The translations under genes and the position numbers were made by a program. A DNA stretch of 64,000 nt from CAITWD01 sp963842065 (GTDB taxonomy: Bacteria > Actinomycetota > Thermoleophilia > Miltoncostaeales > Miltoncostaeaceae): the NCBI GenBank assembly GCA_963842065.1, contig CAWJEW010000002.1, positions 186,001-250,000 of the forward strand, in the 5' to 3' direction. The notes beneath the pieces are model-generated. The model ran no database searches, was not told the origin of the DNA, and worked only from the letters and a program-made list of their open reading frames with translations. Below are positions 7,199 to 15,209 of this stretch, in pieces (position 1 is the first letter of the stretch; every line of letters begins with the position of its first letter).

Positions 7199-8168
7199 TC
7201 GCGACAACGGGCCGCCGGTCGCGGTTGTCGACATCGGCTCCAACTCGGTGCGGATGTTCTTGTGGGAGGGCACCGACCGCGACGGTCCGGTCGGCCCCCG
7301 GCTGACCACGGTGACCGGTCTGCGCCGCGGCGCAGACCGCGACGGGCGCGTCACCCGTGACGCGCTGTCGCGATTGCGGGCCTGCGTGGCTCGCTATGGC
7401 GAGATGATGCGTGCCCGCGGCGTCCGCGAGGGCGTGGCGCTCGGCACGAGCGCGGTCCGCGATGCGCCCAACAATTCGGCCATCGCCAGAGTCATCGGCG
7501 ACCACTTGGGCCTGCCGCTGACGATCGTCTCGGGCACCGTGGAGGCCCGGCTGGCCTACGCGGGCGCACGCCTGGCTGTCGAGGACGCCGGTCCGGCGAT
7601 CGTGCTCGACGTCGGTGGCGGGAGCACCGAGCTGGTGCGCGGGGACGCGACCGGCCCGACCGGCGCGGTGAGCCTGCAGATCGGCGCGGTGCGCTCGACC
7701 GAGGCCTATCTGACCGCCGATCCACCCCATCCGGACGAGCTGGCGCGCCTGCGCGCGGACGTCGAGGTCGCGCTCGTCGGTGCGATTGCCGGGATCGGGG
7801 GGCCCGCGCCGCTTGTGGGCGTCGCCGGCACCGTGTCGACGCTCGCGGCGATCGACCTGGGCATCTACGACCCCCGCCGGGTGCACGGTCATCTCCTATC
7901 ACGCAGCCGGGTCGAGGCGATGCTGTCCTGGATGTCGGGCCTGCCCACCAATGAGCGGGCGCTGATCCCGGGGCTGGAGCCGGCGCGCGCGCCGGTCATC
8001 GTGGCGGGGACGACGATCGTGGCCGCGGCCCTGACTGCGGCGGGTGCGGACGCGATGCGCGTATCCGAACGCGACCTGCTCGATGGCGCGGCGCTGTACG
8101 CCGACAGTCTGATCGGTCCGGTCGGGGGCCGTGTCCCGCGGGTCGCCACGCGACGGGACCTGCCGTAA
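7185..8168 (+). CDS. Exopolyphosphatase / pppGpp phosphohydrolase family (Ppx/GppA)
   Basis: Predicted 327-residue member of the actin-like ATPase fold. Family motifs are VAVVDIGSNSVRM near the N-terminus, GTSAVRDAPN, and the phosphate-binding VLDVGGGSTEL. VGVAGTVSTLAAID is the usual third block. This is the short form without a C-terminal HD domain, as in actinobacterial Ppx1/Ppx2-like proteins that release phosphate from polyphosphate or pppGpp. The start is a TTG at 7185 inside the previous gene; no better start lies before the first motif. It is followed by a small gene with its own -10 element. Confidence 0.86.
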   Translation: MSGASRDNGPPVAVVDIGSNSVRMFLWEGTDRDGPVGPRLTTVTGLRRGADRDGRVTRDALSRLRACVARYGEMMRARGVREGVALGTSAVRDAPNNSAIARVIGDHLGLPLTIVSGTVEARLAYAGARLAVEDAGPAIVLDVGGGSTELVRGDATGPTGAVSLQIGAVRSTEAYLTADPPHPDELARLRADVEVALVGAIAGIGGPAPLVGVAGTVSTLAAIDLGIYDPRRVHGHLLSRSRVEAMLSWMSGLPTNERALIPGLEPARAPVIVAGTTIVAAALTAAGADAMRVSERDLLDGAALYADSLIGPVGGRVPRVATRRDLP

Positions 8169-8178
8169 GATGGCCGCC

Positions 8179-8442
8179 ATGTCCACCGACACGGACGAGG
8201 CCGAGGCCGGGATCGACCAATTCTCGGCGATCGACGGCCTGGACGCGGCGATCCGCGACATCACCGACCCGCGCGACGAGCGACGCCTGATCTTCGCCAA
8301 GGGCGAGAACACCCGCCATGTGCGCCACGACCAGGTCCTCAGGCGCTGGCCGATCCTCAGCGAGGAATGGGCGCGCCTGATCGAGGACCGCCGGATCAAC
8401 TCCGTCGATCGCACGCCCGGCGCCGCCACCTTCGGTCGCTAG
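8179..8442 (+). CDS. Small conserved-looking cytosolic protein
   Basis: Predicted 87-residue hydrophilic protein starting MSTDTDEAEAG. The region DERRLIFAKGENTRHVRHDQVL followed by WARLIEDRRINSVDRTPGA looks folded and basic-acidic mixed. No family is recognised. ATG 8179 is preferred over the ATG at 8170 because TAAGAT lies at 8166-8171, 7 bases upstream, which is typical for a leaderless start here. It sits between ppx/gppA and tRNA-Leu. Confidence 0.65.
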   Translation: MSTDTDEAEAGIDQFSAIDGLDAAIRDITDPRDERRLIFAKGENTRHVRHDQVLRRWPILSEEWARLIEDRRINSVDRTPGAATFGR

Positions 8443-8495
8443 CCAGCCGTACGCGCCGGCCGGACGCGATCGACTAACCTGCGCCCACTCCCGCT

Positions 8496-8578
8496 GCCGG
8501 AGTGGCGGAACGGTAGACGCAAGGGACTTAAACTCCCTGGCCCTTCGGGGCGTGTGGGTTCGATTCCCACCTCCGGCA
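8496..8578 (+). tRNA. tRNA-Leu (anticodon UAA)
   Basis: A cloverleaf can be folded: acceptor GCCGGAG pairs with CTCCGGC, the anticodon loop CTTAAAC carries TAA between GGGA and TCCC, a long variable arm of the class II type (CTGGCCCTTCGGGGCG) follows, and the T loop is GTTCGATTC. The 3' CCA is not encoded. The position between a small CDS and a terminator-like hairpin fits a single-gene unit. Confidence 0.95.
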
Positions 8579-8600
8579 TGGCGGCGCCCTGCCTCGGGGG

Positions 8601-8631
8601 TGTGTCACCGCGCGGGCGGCGCGGTGACACA
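8601..8631. terminator. Strong hairpin after tRNA-Leu, possibly bidirectional
   Basis: A perfect 13-bp inverted repeat (TGTGTCACCGCGC / GCGCGGTGACACA) with a 5-base loop lies between the tRNA and the convergent beta-helix gene. There is no T tract, which is common for terminators of GC-rich actinobacteria, so termination is inferred. Confidence 0.6.
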
Positions 8632-8653
8632 CGTGCCCGGTACTGCGGTGTCG

Positions 8654-9901
8654 TTAGTGCGCCAGTATCGGCGTCGTCACACTGGCCGCGAACCAGTTGT
8701 GGGCGATGGTGTTGGTGGTGCTGGACACGTTGAGCGTCCAGATTCCGACCACGTTGTTGCGGATCCTGTTGTGCTTGATCACGGTGCCGCTAATGGAACC
8801 GGGCGCGTACGCGTCCACGAGAATGCCGGTCGTGACCGGGTCGGGCGGTGTGAAGTCGGTGTCGCCCAACACGTTGTTCTTGCCCAGGCGGTTGCCCACG
8901 ATGACGTTGCCGTTGAGATCTCCGGGTCCGTGGAGGTGGATCACGACCCCGGCGAGGCCGTTGCCCGTGGCGCTGTTATCGCGGATGACGTTGCTGTAGA
9001 CGGCTGCGTCAAGCGCGCCGCCACCCATCAGGATGCCCGAGCCGTCGCCGTCGCCGGGATTGGCCGGATTGTTGTAGGTCCCGTTCCCGTTGGCGACGTT
9101 GTCGGCCACGAGGTTGTCGAAGACCCCGCCCGTGGGCGTGGCCGGCGGCAGCAGCGTGGTCGGGTCGACTGCGGCCACGTGGCCGGCCAGCGTGATCCCG
9201 CACTGCAGCGTGTTGTCCCACACGCGGTTGCCGATGACGCGGTTGTGGTCGTTCGGACCGAGCTCGTCCGTCAGATAGATGCCGCCGCCGTTGTCGTAGG
9301 CGCGGTTGTTCAGAACGGTTGAGTGGCTTGCGGACTCGAGGTGGATGCCCCATCCCGGCGCGGTTGGGCTCGTGCCGTTGTCGAACAGGACGTTGTCCGC
9401 GATGGTGATGTCGGTCGCCACGGGGCTCGGCGCCGGCGCGGTGGTCGCGGTCCCCGGTACCACAATGATGCCCGTGTCAGAGGCGTTCTTGACCGTGAAG
9501 CCCCGCACCGACGTCCCCGAGCCGGAGCCAACGATCGCGATGCCGAATTGATCGCCGGTCGCGTCGATGACCGCACCGCGCTCACCGACGAGGTTCACCG
9601 GGCTCGCGATCGGGACGCCGATGATGAAGGTTCCGGCGCTGGTCACGATCGTGGTGCCGCCGGAGTAGGTCCCCTTCATTGCCCGGACCGTCGCCCCTGG
9701 AGCGGCGCTCCCGACCGCGGTAGTGAGGCTGCACGGGGCCGCGAAGGTACAGGCGGTCCCGGTGCCGGTCGGCGAGGCCCACAGCGCCATGCTGTGCCAG
9801 TTGCCGTGCCCGTGGTGGTGTGACGCCACCGCCACGCCGACAGGCGCCAGCGCAGTCGTAGCGGCGAGCGCCACGGCAATGTTGCGCAAATTGCGTTTCA
9901 C
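8654..9901 (-). CDS. Secreted right-handed parallel beta-helix (NosD/pectate-lyase-like) protein
   Basis: Predicted 415-residue exported protein. The signal peptide ends near ALAPVGVAVAS. The mature start HHHGHGNWHS is His-rich. A DUF1565-like opening (WASPTGTGTACTFAAPCSLTTAV) leads into repeated Asn-rich turns such as NRVWDNTLQCGI, NVIRDNSATGNG and NRIRNNVVGIW, spaced about 22-25 residues, the mark of a parallel beta-helix. The GTG at 9901 is supported by AAGGGAA just upstream and by the position of the signal peptide. Such folds bind or cleave polysaccharides, but no catalytic residues are recognised. Confidence 0.85.
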   Translation of the reverse strand: MKRNLRNIAVALAATTALAPVGVAVASHHHGHGNWHSMALWASPTGTGTACTFAAPCSLTTAVGSAAPGATVRAMKGTYSGGTTIVTSAGTFIIGVPIASPVNLVGERGAVIDATGDQFGIAIVGSGSGTSVRGFTVKNASDTGIIVVPGTATTAPAPSPVATDITIADNVLFDNGTSPTAPGWGIHLESASHSTVLNNRAYDNGGGIYLTDELGPNDHNRVIGNRVWDNTLQCGITLAGHVAAVDPTTLLPPATPTGGVFDNLVADNVANGNGTYNNPANPGDGDGSGILMGGGALDAAVYSNVIRDNSATGNGLAGVVIHLHGPGDLNGNVIVGNRLGKNNVLGDTDFTPPDPVTTGILVDAYAPGSISGTVIKHNRIRNNVVGIWTLNVSSTTNTIAHNWFAASVTTPILAH

Positions 9902-9948
9902 GTTGTTCCCTTGGTCTTGATGAGGTCGTGCCCGGGGCAAACGGTCGC

Positions 9949-9977
9949 AATATGAGCCGTTGAGGACGCATCTTCAA
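9949..9977 (-). promoter_or_regulatory. Probable sigma-70-type promoter of the beta-helix gene
   Basis: On the minus strand, TTGAAG (9972-9977) and CATATT (9949-9954) are separated by exactly 17 bases and lie about 50 bases upstream of the GTG start. It matches the -35/-10 consensus at 4 or more positions in each box. Confidence 0.55.
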
Positions 9978-10082
9978 CGGGTCGCGCGACAGTCGACGGA
10001 GCGACACTAGCCCAGATCCGGCGCGCCGCCGAGGTCTCAATCGGAAAATTTACGCGCCCTGCGGACCGGTTCGGGATCTCGG

Positions 10083-10592
10083 TTAGAGCCCGATAGCCCA
10101 GTTGTCGCGGCGCACGTCGCGTACGTCGTAGTCGATGCGCCGCACGACCTCGTTGGGGTTCGCGATCCCGACGAAGCGGAAGTCGGCCTCGGCGAGGTCC
10201 CCGCCGGCGGTGTCGAACTCGACATCCCCGATACCCAGCATGCGCTGCACGAGCGTCTGGCGGGTGGTGATGTTCTGGATCCGCGCGATCGCGGTCGTCT
10301 GCTCGATGCGGGCAAGCATCCCGTGGCGGACGATGATGCGCTGGTTGGTGACCGTAAAGCGCATCGCGTGGCGCACCACCGTGTTGCGGAGGATGACCAG
10401 CACCACCAGGACGATCGAGACGACCCACCAGTCGCCGACCGACAGGCCCGTGGGTGCGCCGTTTCTCCACAGGATCGTCGCGAGGACCGCGGGCAGCAGG
10501 CTCACGGTGCCCCAGCGGGCAAAGAACGCCACGCTCGAGCGCGGGGACGGCTGGCCCCTCCAGATCACCTGTTCATCCCGTAGAAGTTCCAC
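10083..10592 (-). CDS. PH-domain (bPH2/DUF304) membrane protein
   Basis: Predicted 169-residue protein. A short N-terminal segment (LLRDEQVIWRGQPSP) is typical of bacterial PH-domain proteins. Two membrane spans follow (about residues 28-75), then a bPH2 domain with RFTVTNQRIIVRHGML and IQNITTRQTLVQRMLGIGDVEF. Proteins like this sit in the cytoplasmic membrane and their role is not well defined. GTG 10592 is chosen because GGAG lies upstream and the domain starts there; a longer frame without similarity extends to 11012. Confidence 0.82.
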   Translation of the reverse strand: MELLRDEQVIWRGQPSPRSSVAFFARWGTVSLLPAVLATILWRNGAPTGLSVGDWWVVSIVLVVLVILRNTVVRHAMRFTVTNQRIIVRHGMLARIEQTTAIARIQNITTRQTLVQRMLGIGDVEFDTAGGDLAEADFRFVGIANPNEVVRRIDYDVRDVRRDNWAIGL

Positions 10593-10861
10593 AGCACCGC
10601 GCTCCGCGTCGCGGGCGCCGCAGCCGCCATCGGCCCGCACCCTGTGGGGAGATCTTGGCGCGGCAGGCCGGGAACCCTGCCCGCGTGGGGTCGATGCGGT
10701 GCGGGTTCGGCACCCGCGCCGCGGTGGCGCGGTTGCACGAACGGCCGCGTGCAGCGGGCGTCTCAGCTGCGGACATCGGGCTGCGTATCCCCCGAAGGGG
10801 GGAAAAAGTAATGCCCAGGTGCGCCGACAACGCAAGGGAGACTGGGAACAAGGGGAACCTG

Positions 10862-11221
10862 ATGGCACTGATCGGCATGACCTCAACAGCGGCGACGGCG
10901 GCTCGGCCCAAGCCCCGGCGCCGCAGCCGCGCCAAGGCCCGTCCGCCGCGCGCCCATGCGGTGATCTGCGCGGAACTGCGGGGCTTGGGCGGTCTTGTGC
11001 TCGAGCAGGCACTGCTCGACGGCGCCGAGGCGCCGCTTTCGAGCCTGTGCGAATGGGCGGACCGCCTTGCGCGCGAGTTGGGCGTCGAGGGTGTGGGTCA
11101 GCCCGAGGACTACCGCAGCCTGCTGCATGCCATCGTCGAGATGAACAAGCGCGCCGAGGCGCGCCACGCCGAGCTAGAGGCCGCCGCGCCCACGGGCACG
11201 GGGGGCGTCGCCGCGGCCTGA
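10862..11221 (+). CDS. Hypothetical protein with basic N-terminus and acidic helical C-terminus
   Basis: Predicted 119-residue protein starting MALIGMTSTAATAARPKPRRRSRAK, with AAGGGG as ribosome binding site 6 bases before the ATG. The first 35 residues are Arg/Lys/Pro-rich and disordered-looking; the rest is helical (CAELRGLGGLVLEQALLDGAEAP, DYRSLLHAIVEMNKRAEARHAELEAA). No family is recognised. It converges on the polyprenyl synthase gene, whose stop is 16 bases away. Confidence 0.6.
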   Translation: MALIGMTSTAATAARPKPRRRSRAKARPPRAHAVICAELRGLGGLVLEQALLDGAEAPLSSLCEWADRLARELGVEGVGQPEDYRSLLHAIVEMNKRAEARHAELEAAAPTGTGGVAAA

Positions 11222-11237
11222 GGCGGTGTGCGCCGGC

Positions 11238-12143
11238 CTAGCTTTGGCGCTCATACACGTGGTCGGCGAGCGCCGCGAGATCGTCCGTCGGCCCGGGGAT
11301 CCGGTCCAGCAGCGCGAGGGCCTGCCCGTGTCGCTCGTCGGCCAGCTCCCGGGCGCGTTCCAGCCCGTGCACGCTGACGTAGGTCGCCTTGCCGAGCCGG
11401 GCGTCCGCGCCAACGGACTTGCCGAGCAGTGCCTCGTTGCCCACCTCGTCGAGGATGTCATCGACGATCTGGAACAGCAGACCCAGCTCGTCGGCGAACG
11501 CGCGGTAGCGCGCGGCGATGATTGGCTCGGGCGGGGCGACGACCAGCGCGCACTGCACGCATGCGCCGATCAGGCGGCCGGTCTTGAGCAGGTGCACGCG
11601 CTGCAGCGAGGCCGCCGACACCAAGCCCGCGTCGCGAAGGTCCAGGAACTGCCCTCCGACCATGCCGCCCACGCCGGTCGCACGGCTGATCTCGGCGAGG
11701 ATGCCGACCTGCACTGCGGGGCCGCCGGTCTGCTGTTCGCAGACGAGTCGCACCGCTTCGGCGAACAGTGCGTCCCCGGCGAGGATTGCCGCGTCCTCGC
11801 CGAAGGCCCTGTGGCATGTCGGCTTGCCCCGGCGCAGGTCGTCGTCGTCCATCGCCGGGAGGTCGTCGTGGATGAGCGAATACGTGTGGATCAGCTCGAG
11901 CGCCGCCCCGGCGGGCAGCAGCACTTCCGGATCGACGCCGAGCGCCTCGCCGGTCGCCAGGCACAAGACGGGCCGGAACCGCTTCCCGCCGGCCAACAGG
12001 GAATAGCGCATGGCCTCGACGAGGCCGCTGGTGCCTTCGGCCTGGTCGCGCGCGTCCGGGCCCGCGGGGAGGAAGTCGATTTCCCGGAGGAATGCCTCGA
12101 TGCGCACGCGCAGGTGTTCGGGATACGGGATGGGAGTGTTCAC
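11238..12143 (-). CDS. Polyprenyl (farnesyl/geranylgeranyl) diphosphate synthase
   Basis: Trans-isoprenyl diphosphate synthase of 301 residues that condenses IPP with allylic diphosphates. The first Asp-rich motif is LIHDDLPAMDDDDLRRGKPT, the second is QIVDDILDEVGN; GGKRFRP binds IPP. Two residues lie between the first DD and the MD, as in short-chain FPP/GGPP synthases; the exact chain length cannot be read. GTG 12143 is chosen because the family N-terminus begins there. It is divergent from an MDR dehydrogenase gene. Confidence 0.88.
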   Translation of the reverse strand: MNTPIPYPEHLRVRIEAFLREIDFLPAGPDARDQAEGTSGLVEAMRYSLLAGGKRFRPVLCLATGEALGVDPEVLLPAGAALELIHTYSLIHDDLPAMDDDDLRRGKPTCHRAFGEDAAILAGDALFAEAVRLVCEQQTGGPAVQVGILAEISRATGVGGMVGGQFLDLRDAGLVSAASLQRVHLLKTGRLIGACVQCALVVAPPEPIIAARYRAFADELGLLFQIVDDILDEVGNEALLGKSVGADARLGKATYVSVHGLERARELADERHGQALALLDRIPGPTDDLAALADHVYERQS

Positions 12144-12225
12144 GTGCGCAGGGGATGCTATCGACGCGCACGGCAGCGGGGGAAGAGGACGCCCGCCCCC
12201 GGGCGCACATCGGTACGGTGCGCCC

Positions 12226-13260
12226 ATGCGCGCGCTGATCCTGCACGGTCCCGGTGACCTGCGCCTGGAGGATCGCCCGCGCCCGGAGCCGGGCGCGGGC
12301 GAGATCCTCGTGGCCATCGACGCCGCGCTGACCTGCGCGACCGACGCGAAGGCCCTGCTCCGCGGGGGTCATCCGTCGCTCGGGCCCGTGCCGGCCCCGT
12401 TCGGGCACGAGGGCACGGGCACCGTGGCGGCGATCGGGCAGGGGGTGCGCACCGTGGCCGTGGGCGACCCGGTCGTCGTTGCCAACTCCGCCCCCTGCGG
12501 GTCCTGCGAATGGTGTCGGGCCGGACGGCAGGGCCTGTGCGCGCGGATCACCTACGTGAGCGGGACGTATGCCGAGTACCTGCGCGTGCCCGCGGCGATT
12601 GTCGCCACCAACGTCGTGCGGCGCCCGCGGGGGCTCCCCGCGCCCCTTGCGGCGCTCGCAGAACCCGTCGCATGTGGCGTCCGGGCGGCCGAGCGATCGT
12701 CCGCGCGTGCCGGACAGAGCGTCATCGTGCTCGGTGGGGGCTTGCAGGGCCAGGTCGTCGGCGGGATATTGGCGCGCCGCGGCTGCGAGGTGATCTTGTG
12801 CGATCCCCATCCGGACCGGCGTACGCTGGCGGAGCGGTTTGGCGTGCAGCGGGTCGCCGACGCGCCGCGCGACGCGGCCGGAATTGCACGGGTGCGCGCG
12901 CTGACTCCCGGCGGGCTCGGGGCGCACGTCACGGTCGCGGCGGTCGGTGCCGTCGCGGTGTGGGAGGCCGCGGTTGCGCTCACCCGGCCCGGCGGCGAGG
13001 TGAACTTCCACGGCGGACCCGCACCCGAGGCCGTGCTTGCGCTGCCGGCCTCGCGGCTGCACTACCAGGAGATCACCCTCCAGGCGTCGTATCACCACAC
13101 CCCGGAGACCTTCCGACAGGCGCTGGCGATGATCGACACCGAGCGGGCCGTGTTCGCGGGGCTGCTCGGGCCAGAGATCGGGCTCGAGGACGTCGCGGCG
13201 ACGCTGGCGGCGGGAGGCCCGAAGCGCATCGTGCGCCCCGGCCCTCCCGATCGCCGATAG
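12226..13260 (+). CDS. Zinc-dependent medium-chain alcohol/polyol dehydrogenase
   Basis: Predicted 344-residue MDR-family NAD(P)-dependent oxidoreductase. It has the GroES-like domain with catalytic-zinc Cys in TCATDAK and His in FGHEGTG, the structural-zinc lobe CGSCEWCRAGRQGLC (four Cys, C-x2-C-x2-C-x7-C), and a Rossmann domain with VIVLGGGLQGQ and a sorbitol/threonine-dehydrogenase style centre (AALAEPVACGVRA). The ATG is preceded by TACGGT with a 6-base gap, suggesting a leaderless mRNA. The substrate is unknown. Confidence 0.83.
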   Translation: MRALILHGPGDLRLEDRPRPEPGAGEILVAIDAALTCATDAKALLRGGHPSLGPVPAPFGHEGTGTVAAIGQGVRTVAVGDPVVVANSAPCGSCEWCRAGRQGLCARITYVSGTYAEYLRVPAAIVATNVVRRPRGLPAPLAALAEPVACGVRAAERSSARAGQSVIVLGGGLQGQVVGGILARRGCEVILCDPHPDRRTLAERFGVQRVADAPRDAAGIARVRALTPGGLGAHVTVAAVGAVAVWEAAVALTRPGGEVNFHGGPAPEAVLALPASRLHYQEITLQASYHHTPETFRQALAMIDTERAVFAGLLGPEIGLEDVAATLAAGGPKRIVRPGPPDRR

Positions 13261-13261
13261 A

Positions 13262-13633
13262 TCAGTCGGCCAGCAGTGCGCGCAGCTTCTCGATCTGCGC
13301 GACCTTCTCGGAGAGCCGCTCGAGCTCGCGGTGCTGCTGGCGCACGAGGTCGGTGAGCTCGTTGAGCGCCTGTGTGGCGCGCGCGATCACGGCGTCGGCG
13401 TCGCTCGACGGGGTCTTCTTGCGGCCACGGGATCGCACGCTACCGTCGTTACGGCGCCGGGCGATGCGGTAGTAATTGGCCGCAACGGTACCGGCGCGAC
13501 TCCCGCGTTCGACCGCAATGCGCTGAAACGCCTCGGTCCGGGTGATGTGCTCGGCGCCCACCAGCGCCTCGACTTGCTCGAAGATCTGTTCACCGATCTT
13601 GCCGCGTGCAGTGGTCTTGTCGGCGTCGCTCAT
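13262..13633 (-). CDS. Putative DNA-binding protein with HTH and C-terminal coiled coil
   Basis: Predicted 123-residue protein. The N-terminal half includes HITRTEAFQRIAVERGSRAG followed by TVAANYYRIARRR, which looks like a helix-turn-helix. A basic linker GSVRSRGRKKTPSSD leads to a C-terminal amphipathic helix (ALNELTDLVRQQHRELERL) likely to form a coiled coil. GGGAG sits 7 bases upstream of the ATG. No known family is recognised with certainty. A small regulator or nucleoid-associated protein is the best guess. Confidence 0.65.
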   Translation of the reverse strand: MSDADKTTARGKIGEQIFEQVEALVGAEHITRTEAFQRIAVERGSRAGTVAANYYRIARRRNDGSVRSRGRKKTPSSDADAVIARATQALNELTDLVRQQHRELERLSEKVAQIEKLRALLAD

Positions 13634-13749
13634 GCACTACTCCCGTATCGAATTACATCATGTGGAAGTGGTGTATCACGTCGCTGCACACGATGTGCGG
13701 TCATCCGGCGTAACTACATAGCGACACTTGCTATAGCACGGGCACATCG

Positions 13750-14952
13750 TCAGCGCGCACCGAAGACCGCGATGGTTGCAGTAAACCCGTGCAGGTAATT
13801 GCGCCCTGCGACGGCGCCGAATTCCCCATTGCAAAACAGGCCGGCCACCGGAGGGTTCCCGAACCGCGCGGCCACGACGCCCGCATCGTGGTGCGGGTTT
13901 GGGAACATGGCCGCGCCGCGGACGATGCACGTAAACACCAGCGCGCCCGCGATCGCACCGTCGTGGCGCTCCGCGGCGTCGCGCGTCACCGCATGCAGGT
14001 CCCGGGATGCGGAGACATTGTCGCGGACGTGCAACCGCACGGTCTGGCCGACGCGCACATGTTCGCCGACGTGAATCGAGCCATCCTCAGCGTTCGCGCC
14101 CAGGATGCCGCGCATCAGATAATCGCCGCTTTGATAGTCCGGCTGGTTTTCATTCATGACGATCCCGAGCGTGATGCCCGAGTTCACCAACTCGAGCGTG
14201 GCATCGTCGAGCCCATCGAGGACGTCCTGAAGCTTGGTCAGCGCCGGGGTACCGGCTAGCGCGTATACGCGCCCCTCACCGTCGGCGTCGGTGACGACCA
14301 TCTCGGGGCCGATCGGCGTGCAGCCCTGCGACACGGCCGTGGTCAGGTTGATGCCGCCGATGCTCACCGCGACCAGGCCATCGTGCATGAATTGGTCGTC
14401 GAGCCAGAGCACGTGATCGCCCGGGCGGTCGCCGCCTGCGGCCAGCCCGCCGACGACCGGCGGCTGCCAGGCGGCGGTGTTGGCGACCTCCAGCAGCGCG
14501 TCGACCGGATACGAGAACGGATCGGCGAGCGCAATCACGACGTCGTCGGCTCCCGGCACGGCGCCGACGCCTGTGCCGTCGCCGGCGTGGGTGGGCCAGC
14601 CGGCGACATCGATCGCACCGTCGGCATCCCGCCAGCCGACCGAGCGGATCGGCGTGATACGGGCGCCGGGCAGAATCGCGCCCCAGACGACCAGGGCGGG
14701 CTCGTTCTCGACCTCGCGACCGGTGCCGACGATCGCCGCCCCGGTGCAGCCGATCATGTGCCGGGGCGCAAGCTCGGCGGTGATCGCATCCCGGATGACC
14801 GCGGGGTCGCTGCACAACGACGGGCTCGCGAACACGACGACCAGGTCGGCCGCTGCGCCAAGGTCTGCCGCGACCGCCGCCGCGGCCTCGGACGCCGCGC
14901 GGGCGGCGTCGGCTCCGGCAACCAGATGGGAAGCGATGATGGGAGGGCTCAT
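13750..14952 (-). CDS. FIST-domain (FIST_N + FIST_C) sensory protein
   Basis: Predicted 400-residue cytosolic protein made of FIST N and FIST C domains only. Visible are LVVVFASPSLCSDP, the MIGCTGAAIVGTGREVE block and, near the C-terminus, CIVRGAAMFPNPHHDA and the terminal VAGLFCNGEFGAVAGRN. FIST domains are proposed to bind small ligands such as amino acids; this copy carries no output domain. Its start overlaps the stop of the DUF2007-like gene (ATGA at 14949-14952), so it is coupled to the rhomboid/DUF2007 genes. Confidence 0.85.
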   Translation of the reverse strand: MSPPIIASHLVAGADAARAASEAAAAVAADLGAAADLVVVFASPSLCSDPAVIRDAITAELAPRHMIGCTGAAIVGTGREVENEPALVVWGAILPGARITPIRSVGWRDADGAIDVAGWPTHAGDGTGVGAVPGADDVVIALADPFSYPVDALLEVANTAAWQPPVVGGLAAGGDRPGDHVLWLDDQFMHDGLVAVSIGGINLTTAVSQGCTPIGPEMVVTDADGEGRVYALAGTPALTKLQDVLDGLDDATLELVNSGITLGIVMNENQPDYQSGDYLMRGILGANAEDGSIHVGEHVRVGQTVRLHVRDNVSASRDLHAVTRDAAERHDGAIAGALVFTCIVRGAAMFPNPHHDAGVVAARFGNPPVAGLFCNGEFGAVAGRNYLHGFTATIAVFGAR

Positions 14953-15209
14953 GGCGCGTCGGGCTCGTCGGGGAGCGGGTCGAGCAGCGCGTGGGCTTCG
15001 AGCGCGTACCGCGCCGGAACCAGGATGACCCGCGGTCCTGCTGCCAGCATGCCAGGGTGGTCAAACTCGGTGCGGCGCTGCATGGCCGGGATGCCCGCGT
15101 TGCGGAGGACCTGCAGGAGCATTTCCGCCTCCGGCTCGTGACTCGCCACCGCGACGCGCACCAACTGTCGGTCGCCACCACCACGCCCAGAGCGCTTCAG
15201 GAAACCCAT
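14949..15209 (-). CDS. DUF2007-like putative signal-transducing protein
   Basis: Predicted 86-residue protein beginning MGFLKRSGRGGG. LVRVAVASHEPEAEMLLQVL and NAGIPAMQRR match the pattern of the small DUF2007 domain, an ACT-like beta-alpha-beta fold of unknown role. Its ATG overlaps the rhomboid stop by one base (TGATG) and its stop overlaps the FIST start, so translation of all three is coupled. Function in this operon is inferred only from position. Confidence 0.72.
   Translation of the reverse strand: MGFLKRSGRGGGDRQLVRVAVASHEPEAEMLLQVLRNAGIPAMQRRTEFDHPGMLAAGPRVILVPARYALEAHALLDPLPDEPDAP

Noticed and set aside
10789..10801. CCCCC-GAA-GGGGG hairpin between the PH-domain gene and a hypothetical gene
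   Set aside because: Followed by A residues on the plus strand and preceded by T residues on the minus strand, so it does not look like a terminator in either direction; no other role is supported.
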